From NCBI GenBank assembly GCA_003565195.1, contig PXCX01000261.1, positions 1 to 5,310 of the forward strand: a stretch of 5,310 nucleotides of DNA, written 5' to 3'. The number at the start of each line of letters is the position of its first letter. Position 1 is the first letter of the stretch. The translations under genes and the position numbers were made by a program. A model generated the notes under the pieces. It worked only from the letters and a program-made list of their open reading frames with translations, had not been told where the DNA came from and searched no databases. Source of the DNA: PVC group bacterium (GTDB taxonomy: Bacteria > Verrucomicrobiota > Kiritimatiellia > CAIKKV01 > PXCX01). Positions 1-5,310 of this stretch are shown here, in pieces.

Positions 1-551
1 ATGGGCTGTTTTGCGAGCCGCAGAGCGCCATTCATTGTAGCGGCGCGTGGGTCGATGAGCTTCCCGCTCCCGGATACGATCCCGAACGACCGCGCGCGAA
101 GGATATCTGGATGTTCGGTTTGGCGCAGATGCTTGCCACCGTCTCGCCGCCAATGTTCAGGGAGTTTGAGGTCGATTACACCCGCCGGATATGCGAACGC
201 TTCGGCCTGGTCTATTACGGCTGCTGCGATCCGCTTGACGATAAGATGGACCAGGTGCGCATGATTCCCAACGTCCGCAAGATATCGATGAGTCCATGGG
301 CGAAAGAGGAGCGCGGCGCAGAGTTGATCGGGGGCGATTTCGTCTTTTCGCGCAAGCCCAATCCGGCGTTCCTGGCCTGGGACGACTTCCGTGCCGACAA
401 AGTGCGTAATGACCTGCAGAAGACAAAAGAGGTGTGCGCGCGATATGGCTGTCCGCTGGAGCTGATCCTAAAGGATATCAGTACCGTGCGCTACCAGCCC
501 GAACGCCTCTTCGAATGGTCCCGGATTGCCATGTATGTAGCGGAAGGGTAA
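1..551 (+). CDS. Uroporphyrinogen decarboxylase-like (URO-D superfamily) protein, 5'-truncated
   Basis: The frame is open from position 3 and ends at TAA 549-551, giving 182 residues of the C-terminal part; the true start lies left of the window. The ATG at 111 is internal, because the residues before it (ending in DELPAPGYDPERPRAKDIW) already look like the family. Seen in the sequence: a YYGCCDPLDDK segment near partial residue 71, a KISMSPWA strand, IGGDFVFSRKPNPAF, and ILKDISTVRYQP near the end. From memory this pattern belongs to the URO-D-like proteins common in Lentisphaerota and Planctomycetota, not to haem-pathway HemE. Relatives in the superfamily (MtaA, CmuA) transfer methyl groups to corrinoid or thiol carriers using bound zinc. 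The Cys-Cys pair could be metal ligands, but that is inference and the substrate is unknown. It should be cytoplasmic, as no membrane segment is visible. It converges on the sulfatase. Confidence 0.8.
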   Translation, partial: GLFCEPQSAIHCSGAWVDELPAPGYDPERPRAKDIWMFGLAQMLATVSPPMFREFEVDYTRRICERFGLVYYGCCDPLDDKMDQVRMIPNVRKISMSPWAKEERGAELIGGDFVFSRKPNPAFLAWDDFRADKVRNDLQKTKEVCARYGCPLELILKDISTVRYQPERLFEWSRIAMYVAEG

Positions 552-558
552 ATCATTA

Positions 559-592
559 GATTTTTGAGCTTGACTTTAAGGAGCTAAAAATC
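559..592. terminator. Bulged inverted repeat between convergent genes, possible bidirectional terminator
   Basis: GATTTTT (559-565) plus AGCT (567-570) pairs with AGCT (582-585) plus AAAAATC (586-592). This makes an 11-bp stem with a single bulged G566 and an 11-base loop. It lies in the 51-base gap between two converging stop codons, the usual place for a shared terminator. The stem is AT-rich and no clean U tract follows it in either direction, so it is not a canonical intrinsic terminator. Confidence 0.3.
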
Positions 593-602
593 GAATGCTG
601 TG

Positions 603-2153
603 CTATCCAAATTGCTGGGGAATAATACCACCGCTGGTATCGTCCGGCATACGCAACCATCGCGCGGCATACAGCGCGTCGTCGGCATCAAACACCCTGC
701 CGTCCGGAAGCTGATATTGATTGGGAGATTGGGGCATCCAACCCGACTTGAAATCCGGGAGTCGTTCGCGGTCGCGTGCCAGATTCGCGCGCGCTGCTTC
801 CCACGAGAAGTCACGGTACAGCAGATTCCGCAAGTTCCGGCAGCGTTCCGCATGATCCGTTTCGCCGACAAGGTTTTCGGTTTGTCCCGGGTCGTTGAAC
901 AGGTCGAACAGCAAGGCGGCGCCTTGTTCAACCTCCACATAGGCAAAACGTTCATCGCGTACCATCCGCCAAGCCTGGTGCGGAGCATCCAGTCGCAATG
1001 GATTCTTTACCATATCCACCAACACGCCATACGCAAAATACTCGCTCGGAACGATGCTTCGCGGCGATTGAGCGCCCGCGGGATGCTGCAGTACGCCGCT
1101 GAAATCGATGCCGTCCAAACCTTCGGGCAGCGGCAGGCCGGCCAATGCACAGGTGGTGGGGAACAAATCCATCAGCGAGATGGGGGTCTTCACGGCATGT
1201 TGTCCTTCACGTATTCCGGGACCGTGGATCAACAACGGTACGCGCACGGCCGGTTCAAAATAAACGGCCTTGCCCCAAAGCCCTTGATCGCCCAGCATTT
1301 CGCCATGATCGGAAGTATAGATGACGATGGTGTTTTCCAGCAGTCCGTCGGCTTCGAGCCCCTTCAGCAAATCGCCGATGCAATCGTCGACAAAGTCCAC
1401 GCACGCGTAATAGCCTTCGCGGCCACGTTGCGTCGTCTCCCCGTTCTCCTGCGTTCGTTCCCGACGCCGGCGGGCGTAGGGTTCCAGATGCTCGGGATCC
1501 CCGGGCGTGCGGGGAGGAGGAATCTTGTCACGGTAGCGTCGCAGGTAGCGGCCCGGCACCGTGAACGGTGGGTGCGGGCGATTGTAGGAGGCGCAGACAA
1601 ACCATGGCCGGGCGGGTTCGGCATCGTGATGCTCCCTGATCAACGCCAGCGTTTCGCGCGTGACCACGACATCCTGCATCAGGCTTTCGGGCACTTCGCT
1701 AACCCCGCCGCTGCCGGCCCCCGCGTAGCCCGGATACATGCTCAGGGGATCCGGCTGGTGACCCAGTCCATGTCGTAAGTCGCCGTAGGGCCGGTGCTGG
1801 AACCCGTTCATTTGATTGTGTCCGCCGAAATGCATTTTTCCGACCAGGGCGGTTTTATAGCCATATCCGGCAAAATGACCCGGCCAGGTGACGTGTTCGG
1901 GGAACAGAACCCAATGATTGTTCCATCCGCTGCAGCGGTGCGCCTCTTTTCCCGTCAACAGACACATCCGTGACGGGGTGCAGAGTGGCGATGCACACAG
2001 GGCCGTATCGAATCGCACCGACCGATCCGCCAGGGCATCAAGTTGCGGTGTATGCACATTCGGGTCGCCGGCATAGCCGGCGACATCGTACCGGTGCTGA
2101 TCGGTCAGAACCAGTAAAACATTCGGTCGGTTGCTTGATCTTTGATTTGCCAT
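603..2153 (-). CDS. Sulfatase (formylglycine-dependent, Cys-type, alkaline phosphatase superfamily)
   Basis: 516 residues from the chosen start, a normal length for the family. It hydrolyses a sulfate ester; the substrate cannot be named. The N-terminus enters the first strand at once (RPNVLLVLTDQ, residues 9-19, with metal ligand D18). The signature CTPSR-x4-TG starts at C58, the cysteine converted to formylglycine. Other expected active-site residues are K106 and H108 (GKMHF), H194 (RPHPPF), D282 and H283 (TSDHGE) and K295 (LWGK). The GKMHF...NGF region recalls choline-sulfatase-like proteins, but I do not assign a subfamily. An in-frame ATG at 2237 would add 28 residues that look neither sulfatase-like nor like a signal peptide. 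I prefer 2153 because a promoter candidate ends directly against the 2237 ATG. The weakness is that 2153 has no close ribosome site (the nearest GGGGAGG is about 19 bases away), while 2237 follows a G-rich tract. No signal peptide is seen from either start, so the enzyme appears cytoplasmic. No maturase gene is in the window. Confidence 0.95.
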   Translation of the reverse strand: MANQRSSNRPNVLLVLTDQHRYDVAGYAGDPNVHTPQLDALADRSVRFDTALCASPLCTPSRMCLLTGKEAHRCSGWNNHWVLFPEHVTWPGHFAGYGYKTALVGKMHFGGHNQMNGFQHRPYGDLRHGLGHQPDPLSMYPGYAGAGSGGVSEVPESLMQDVVVTRETLALIREHHDAEPARPWFVCASYNRPHPPFTVPGRYLRRYRDKIPPPRTPGDPEHLEPYARRRRERTQENGETTQRGREGYYACVDFVDDCIGDLLKGLEADGLLENTIVIYTSDHGEMLGDQGLWGKAVYFEPAVRVPLLIHGPGIREGQHAVKTPISLMDLFPTTCALAGLPLPEGLDGIDFSGVLQHPAGAQSPRSIVPSEYFAYGVLVDMVKNPLRLDAPHQAWRMVRDERFAYVEVEQGAALLFDLFNDPGQTENLVGETDHAERCRNLRNLLYRDFSWEAARANLARDRERLPDFKSGWMPQSPNQYQLPDGRVFDADDALYAARWLRMPDDTSGGIIPQQFG

Positions 2154-2237
2154 TGGGTAACAGTTCAGGTAGCCTCCCCAAAGCGGGCAGCTACCCGAAT
2201 GAAATGGCTTGCGCCATAACTCATTCGTCAAGGTCAT

Positions 2238-2267
2238 AATCTACCCACCCCCCTCCCGAAAAGTCAA
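2238..2267 (-). promoter_or_regulatory. Candidate sigma70-type promoter for the sulfatase gene
   Basis: Read on the minus strand, TTGACT (2267-2262) and TAGATT (2243-2238) are separated by 18 bases. The spacer is very G-rich. An A/T-rich stretch with two copies of GAAAAACAT on the plus strand (2272-2280 and 2286-2294) lies just upstream of the -35 box and could act as an UP element. Transcription would start near 2231, leaving a leader of about 78 bases before the ATG at 2153 and excluding the ATG at 2237. This is prediction from consensus only. Confidence 0.35.
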
Positions 2268-2335
2268 GGGCGAAAAACATTTTTTGAAAAACATCATTTC
2301 GGGCTGGACTCGAATCAAACTAGGTCTGATCGTCC

Positions 2336-2350
2336 TCAACCCGGGGTTGA
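2336..2350. promoter_or_regulatory. Operator-like perfect palindrome TCAACCC-G-GGGTTGA
   Basis: Seven-base arms (2336-2342 and 2344-2350) are perfectly complementary around one central G. The right arm shares its last four bases, TTGA, with the predicted rightward -35 box at 2347-2352. A dimeric regulator bound here would block RNA polymerase at that promoter. A one-base centre is too tight for an RNA hairpin with these arms fully paired, so a DNA-binding site is the better reading. No regulator gene is in the window and I do not recognise the motif. Confidence 0.35.
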
Positions 2351-2375
2351 CCCTGCTCGCCAATGGTGGTATTTT
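2347..2375 (+). promoter_or_regulatory. Candidate sigma70-type promoter for the rightward genes
   Basis: TTGACC (2347-2352), a 17-base spacer, then TATTTT (2370-2375). Five of six -35 bases match consensus and the spacing is ideal. The predicted start near 2382 would leave a leader of about 50 bases before the ATG at 2432. It lies in the divergent gap at 2154-2431 and could drive the small membrane protein, the barrel protein and the oxidoreductase remnant together. Confidence 0.4.
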
Positions 2376-2431
2376 GAACGTCGTGATGATAGGGAATCAA
2401 GCTTGTTTGCATGGAATGGGAGTACCGCGTG

Positions 2432-2611
2432 ATGAATAGAAAGACGTTATGGGCTTTGGTGTTGCTGTTATTAGTGACTTTGGTGTTGATTTTGAATGCC
2501 AGCGGTACTATCCGATTGGATTTCAGAATGTTCACCCTCGCGGCTTCCAAAGCAGTGATCCTGTTGGTTTTTACCGTATTAGGGATGATAATCGGGCTTT
2601 TGCTGCGCTGA
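2432..2611 (+). CDS. Small two-helix inner-membrane protein, LapA/DUF1049-like
   Basis: 59 residues: a basic N-terminus (MNRK), a hydrophobic helix at about 6-21, a short link with the pattern LNASGTIRLDF, and a second hydrophobic helix at about 37-58 ending GMIIGLLLR. This layout, with an Asn after helix one and a Gly-rich end to helix two, matches the LapA (DUF1049) domain, whose founding member acts in lipopolysaccharide assembly. The resemblance is by pattern only. I chose the ATG at 2432 because GGGAG at 2418-2422 sits 9 bases upstream. The in-frame ATG at 2411 would add MEWEYRV, which does not suit a membrane protein N-terminus. The next gene starts 40 bases downstream on the same strand, so they are probably co-transcribed. 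If it is not LapA-like, it is an unassigned small membrane protein. Confidence 0.55.
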   Translation: MNRKTLWALVLLLLVTLVLILNASGTIRLDFRMFTLAASKAVILLVFTVLGMIIGLLLR

Positions 2612-2651
2612 ACAGATTAGCTACATGACGATTTGACGGAAGGAATCGACC

Positions 2652-3410
2652 TTGAAAAACCTGAAATGCAGAAATCATTGGATGGGGTTGATCGGGTACG
2701 TACTCTATGCTTCAATTGGATGGGTTCCGTTGACAGAAACGGAAGCCATGGAAGCCATGGAAGCCAGGACGGCGCGTTGGCATGCGTCCGGTGCTTCCGC
2801 GCATGTATGGCGGGGGATTACCCGTCATGACAATGTAACCATGGGGACCGGGATAGAGTTGGGCGCTTATGGTTTTCGTACCCATGCATGGGGTTTTATT
2901 CGCGGCGACGAATTGGATAAAATCGCTGATCAAGGGGTGATCGCCGATACGGAATTGGCCTTTATGTATCGGTTCCCGTTACGTTCGCTTACGCTCGATT
3001 TGGGGTATAGTGAGTACATGTACAATGTCGGTCCCGAGAACACGCGGGAGTTGTTTGCCAACATGGTCATACCGTTCAACCGGTATTTGGATTTGCTGGC
3101 ATTACTGGCATACGATATCGGTGTTCATGACGATTATTACGTTCGATCCGGTATCAGGGTGCATGCTGAAATCGCCCGGCCACTGACACTGTTTACCGAA
3201 GCCACCATGGCCGCTGCAGGTAAAGGCTTCTCGATCGGGCCCAAAGGGGGTGCCCATGACTATGGAATCAGGGCGGGCCTGTCTCATGAAATTAATCCGC
3301 GCTTGCGTTGGGGGATGGATATGCAATGGACCGGAAGTCTTGATAAGGATGTATTGCCGAAACAAAAAGTTATCAGCTTTCTGACTATCCGGCTCGCTGT
3401 CGATATTTAA
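2652..3410 (+). CDS. Predicted exported outer-membrane beta-barrel-like protein
   Basis: 252 residues from a TTG start that has AGGA at 2641-2644, 7 bases upstream. The first ATG in frame (2682) has no such site and would remove the basic residues before the hydrophobic stretch. The N-terminus looks like a signal peptide: K2, K5 and R7, then a hydrophobic core at about 10-27; the cleavage site is unclear, somewhere around residues 32-41. The mature part begins SGASAHVWRGITRHDNVT, resembling the first strand of TorF-like and related putative porins (the xxYVWRGI-type opening). It continues as alternating polar and apolar strands and ends with a strand (FLTIRLAVDI). It ends in Ile rather than the usual aromatic residue, which is mildly atypical for a barrel. 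A transport or structural role is inference. Codons 31-38 carry a 9-base tandem repeat. The oxidoreductase remnant follows on the same strand. Confidence 0.6.
   Translation: MKNLKCRNHWMGLIGYVLYASIGWVPLTETEAMEAMEARTARWHASGASAHVWRGITRHDNVTMGTGIELGAYGFRTHAWGFIRGDELDKIADQGVIADTELAFMYRFPLRSLTLDLGYSEYMYNVGPENTRELFANMVIPFNRYLDLLALLAYDIGVHDDYYVRSGIRVHAEIARPLTLFTEATMAAAGKGFSIGPKGGAHDYGIRAGLSHEINPRLRWGMDMQWTGSLDKDVLPKQKVISFLTIRLAVDI
2742..2766 (+). repeat. In-frame 9-base tandem repeat (GAAGCCATG, about 2.8 copies)
   Basis: GAAGCCATG occurs at 2742-2750 and 2751-2759, followed by GAAGCCA at 2760-2766. The unit is a multiple of three and in phase with the barrel protein, where it encodes EAM-EAM-EA. 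It sits between the signal-peptide core and the first predicted strand. Copy-number change there would alter the mature N-terminus without breaking the frame. Confidence 0.9.
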
Positions 3411-3441
3411 ATTGTTAGCCGCTTGTTGCAGGTGCAAACCA

Positions 3442-4047
3442 TTGAAACATCAATCTGATAACCGTTGGGTTCAGCTTGAACCACGCGAATTACCGTTGTC
3501 ACGAACGGTGGATGTAGCGGTTGCCGGCGGGACGGTTGCCGCGGTCGCGGCGGCATTGGGTGCGGCGGAAGGCGGTGCACAGGTATTGCTGGTTGCGCCG
3601 CGCCTGTACGTGGGCGAGGACCTATGCGGGACGCTGCAACTTTGGCGCGACGAGTTGCCCCCGCCGGATCATCCGTTGTTGCAAGAAGTTTTCAAAGGTT
3701 GTCCGGCTACGACACCATTGCGCGTTAAACATCATTTGATCGAACGACTGGTTACGGCGGGCGTCGAGATTCTGCTGGGTTGTCTGCCGGTGGGTTTGCT
3801 CGAGGATTCCCGCGGCAAACCGGCTGGGTTGGTTCTGGCTAATCGTGCAGGGCGGCAGGCGGTCAGTGCCAAGGTTTTGATCGACGGCGGAACGCAGGGT
3901 TTATTATACCGTTTGGCGACCGTATCCGGAACGGCGTTTAAGACCGGCAGGGTAACAAGCAGCAACGTTCGAACACGGGCGCTTCGGGTGGTTGTGGGCG
4001 GTGTGTCCGCTTGCGGACCGGCGGCGATCATGCCGGCACGCATTTGA
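3442..4047 (+). pseudogene. FAD-dependent oxidoreductase, N-terminal FAD-binding fragment of a broken gene
   Basis: A Rossmann-type FAD-binding start is visible: VDVAVAGGTVAAVAAALGAA (residues 23-42 from the TTG at 3442), then an acidic-strand equivalent (VLLVAPRLYVGEDLCGTLQLW). TTPLRVKHHLIERL and GKPAGLVLANRAGRQAVSAKVLIDGG follow. I recall this series from a FAD-dependent oxidoreductase family (FAD_oxidored-like) of Planctomycetota and Lentisphaerota. The third glycine of the usual GxGxxG is replaced, as I remember for this subfamily. Resemblance continues to RVVVGG (about 3985-4002); the frame then runs into unrelated residues and stops at TGA 4045-4047. A TTG at 3412 would add ten residues (MLAACCRCKP) without a clear ribosome site. 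The TTG at 3442 has a weak AGG 9 bases upstream. Family members are, from memory, roughly 600-800 residues, so this fragment of about 200 cannot be the whole enzyme. Its C-terminal domain follows in another frame. Confidence 0.75.
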
Positions 4048-4586
4048 TGCTTGCCAAACTGCGGGGTATGCTGGGTGATCCTGCCGCGGTCGATGAACTT
4101 ATCGCGGCGCTTGATACAACCGAGTTCGACCCGCGTATTTTACAGGGCAGTATGGCCGAATTTGCCCATCTACCGACACCGGTGGACGCCTTGATTCTGT
4201 CTTTGGGTTTTGCCGGCGATCGACGCGCCGTGGAACCGATTTTGAGAAAACTGGCGCAGCTCCGCCCCGATACCCCGTTGTCGCATCATCGGGCGGTGGC
4301 TGTGGCGTTGGAACGGTTGGCCGATGCGCGGGCGGCCGCACCGCTTGCTGCCAAATTAGGTGAACCCGGTATGTCGGGACATGCCATGACCGCAATCGAA
4401 TCGCTCTATAATCAACCGGTCGCAAAGCGGCGGCGTGAAGGTGCCTTGCGGGAAATTGTTCTGGCGCGTGCCCTTATACATTGCGGCGATTTTAAAGGCC
4501 TTGGCACGCGAATCATGGCCGAGTACCGTCGCGATCTACGCGGTCTGTTCGCGCAACATGCCGACCGGGTTCTTGGCGGACGCTGA
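4047..4586 (+). pseudogene. C-terminal HEAT-like domain of the same FAD-dependent oxidoreductase, separated fragment
   Basis: About 179 residues from the ATG at 4047. The frame is open upstream to a stop at 3939-3941, and family-like residues may begin slightly before the ATG (from about 4020). Visible blocks are LGDPAAVDELIAAL, VDALILSLGFAGDRRAVEPIL, LSHHRAVAVALERLADARAAAPLAAKL, GMSGHAMTAIE, REIVLARALIHCGDF and YRRDLRGLFAQHADRVL. Paired helices with repeated GDxxAVxxL-type motifs indicate HEAT-like repeats. From memory this is the conserved C-terminal module of the oxidoreductase family whose N-terminus lies just upstream. The two pieces are two reading-frame steps apart. The protein's middle, roughly 200-350 residues by comparison with remembered relatives, is absent. 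The ATG overlaps the upstream TGA (TGATG), so translation could restart here. It ends 15 bases from the convergent tilS stop. Confidence 0.7.
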
Positions 4587-4601
4587 TAAAAAACGTACCG
4601 C

Positions 4602-5310
4602 TTACCTGCGTTCGATACGTATCCGCAGCCTCGTAAGCGTTGGGTCGGTTACCCGCCAGTGTTTGCTGATCCGGTATCCCGGCAGCCAGACTACGGTTTC
4701 AGCCTGGACCAGTAACGGAATGTGCGCACGTATAGGTGCCCGAATTTTGGCGTCTGTTAAAATATCTTGAATTTTACGGGATCCGCCGCTGCCGGTGGGG
4801 TGCAACCGGTCGCCCGGTTTTCGAAAACGTATTGTCAGAGGTAACTCAGAGGAATCAGGCATTCGGATCGTGCATTGCGCCGGCAAATCGCCTGGTGTTT
4901 GGCCGTCTTGCCGGCAAAAGGGCCCGGTCTCGTGGGTGACCGTGACGCGCAGTCCCAGATCGTCGAGATCGACGAATTCGTTGTCCAGGATGGGGAGAGT
5001 CCATGCACGGTTTTGAATCCTGAACGATGGCGTCGTCGAGAGCACGCATGCCAGCCGTTCGTTATCGATTTGAACGGTGATTGCACCCGCCAGAACCATT
5101 CGCTTGGGATGGCCGTTGACCAGCATACAGTCCAGTTTTTCGATGGTGGGCTGATCAATGCGCGGCGGCGGGATTCGCAGGCGATGTAACCAGTTTACAA
5201 TGATCCGGTGGCGTAAGGCGGCGGGATGGGGCGCCAGACTGCGGCGGTCGAGCGCCGGATGGTTGGACGACTGTGGGTCGCCGGCGTTCGCATCCAGGGG
5301 GCCGATCATG
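4602..5310 (-). CDS. tilS: tRNA(Ile)-lysidine synthase TilS, C-terminal part, 5'-truncated by the window edge
   Basis: 236 codons are visible on the minus strand, ending at TAA (4604-4602). The PP-loop ATPase domain (SGGxDS motif) must lie beyond 5310. The ATG at 5309-5307 is internal by homology. Visible are ALRHRIIVNWL, typical of the linker after the ATPase domain, and the C-terminal domain: RFRKPGDRLHPTG, GGSRKIQD, an arginine-rich helix and VVWLPGYRISKHWRV. These match the TilS C-terminal signature (RxRxPGDR, GGxxKxQD, WxPGxRI). TilS attaches lysine to C34 of the CAU-anticodon tRNA(Ile) using ATP, so that AUA is read as isoleucine; it acts in the cytoplasm and is normally essential. It converges on the oxidoreductase remnant with a 15-base gap and no visible terminator. 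Confidence 0.9.
   Translation of the reverse strand, partial: MIGPLDANAGDPQSSNHPALDRRSLAPHPAALRHRIIVNWLHRLRIPPPRIDQPTIEKLDCMLVNGHPKRMVLAGAITVQIDNERLACVLSTTPSFRIQNRAWTLPILDNEFVDLDDLGLRVTVTHETGPFCRQDGQTPGDLPAQCTIRMPDSSELPLTIRFRKPGDRLHPTGSGGSRKIQDILTDAKIRAPIRAHIPLLVQAETVVWLPGYRISKHWRVTDPTLTRLRIRIERR

Noticed and set aside
1..264. Open frame in frame 1 starting with ATG at position 1
   Set aside because: It overlaps the URO-D-like frame, which carries family motifs from position 3 onward. The frame 1 product is Arg/Ser-rich and unlike any family.
600..1778. A 392-codon open frame on the plus strand, opposite the sulfatase gene
   Set aside because: It is the mirror of a strongly supported sulfatase frame with all active-site motifs. 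Its translation is rich in Arg, Gln and Ile with no recognisable domain, and long antisense frames are expected in GC-rich coding DNA.
2272..2294. Two copies of GAAAAACAT, considered as a regulator-binding direct repeat or the start of a repeat array
   Set aside because: There are only two short A-rich copies, best explained as part of an AT-rich promoter upstream region; no further copies are present.
2633..2830. A 65-codon frame starting at 2633 with GSHGSHGS repeats
   Set aside because: It is the out-of-frame reading of the 9-base repeat inside the barrel-like gene. The frame with signal-peptide and strand features is the one from 2652.
3426..3437. Inverted repeat TTGCA-GG-TGCAA before the oxidoreductase fragment
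   Set aside because: Five-base arms with a two-base centre are too short to support an operator or hairpin, with no promoter elements around it.
4614..4623. Palindrome GATACGTATC near the tilS stop, considered as a terminator
   Set aside because: It lies within the last tilS codons (repeated Arg-Ile), has no loop space for a hairpin and no U tract, and ten bases can be palindromic by chance.

Overview
The window looks like chromosomal DNA of a Gram-negative bacterium, by eye of moderately high GC, probably from the Planctomycetota/Verrucomicrobiota/Lentisphaerota/Kiritimatiellota group. The basis is indirect. It combines a uroporphyrinogen-decarboxylase-like protein, a Cys-type sulfatase and a FAD-dependent oxidoreductase with a HEAT-like C-terminal domain, which I recall as common companions in that group. 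An apparent outer-membrane barrel protein and a LapA-like membrane peptide fit a double-membrane cell. No rRNA, tRNA, transposase or CRISPR array is visible.

Layout, left to right. (1) Positions 1-551, plus strand: C-terminal part of a URO-D superfamily protein, cut by the window edge. (2) Positions 552-602: short convergent gap with a bulged inverted repeat. (3) Positions 603-2153, minus strand: complete formylglycine sulfatase. (4) Positions 2154-2431: divergent control region with a sigma70-like promoter candidate in each direction and a 15-base palindrome overlapping the rightward -35 box. (5) Positions 2432-3410, plus strand: a 59-residue two-helix membrane protein, then a 252-residue predicted exported beta-barrel-like protein starting at TTG. 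(6) Positions 3442-4586, plus strand: two pieces of one FAD-dependent oxidoreductase, an N-terminal FAD-binding part and a C-terminal HEAT-like part, in different frames and with the middle of the protein missing. (7) Positions 4602-5310, minus strand: C-terminal part of tRNA(Ile)-lysidine synthase TilS, cut by the right edge.

How the genes may work together: the sulfatase fits growth on sulfated glycans or other sulfate esters, and the rightward set (small membrane protein, barrel protein, oxidoreductase remnant) may be one transcription unit. TilS is a housekeeping gene that happens to converge on this set. The most notable points are the collapsed oxidoreductase gene with a TGATG stop/start overlap near the junction, and the palindrome at the rightward promoter. 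I see no clear evidence of a wholly new system.
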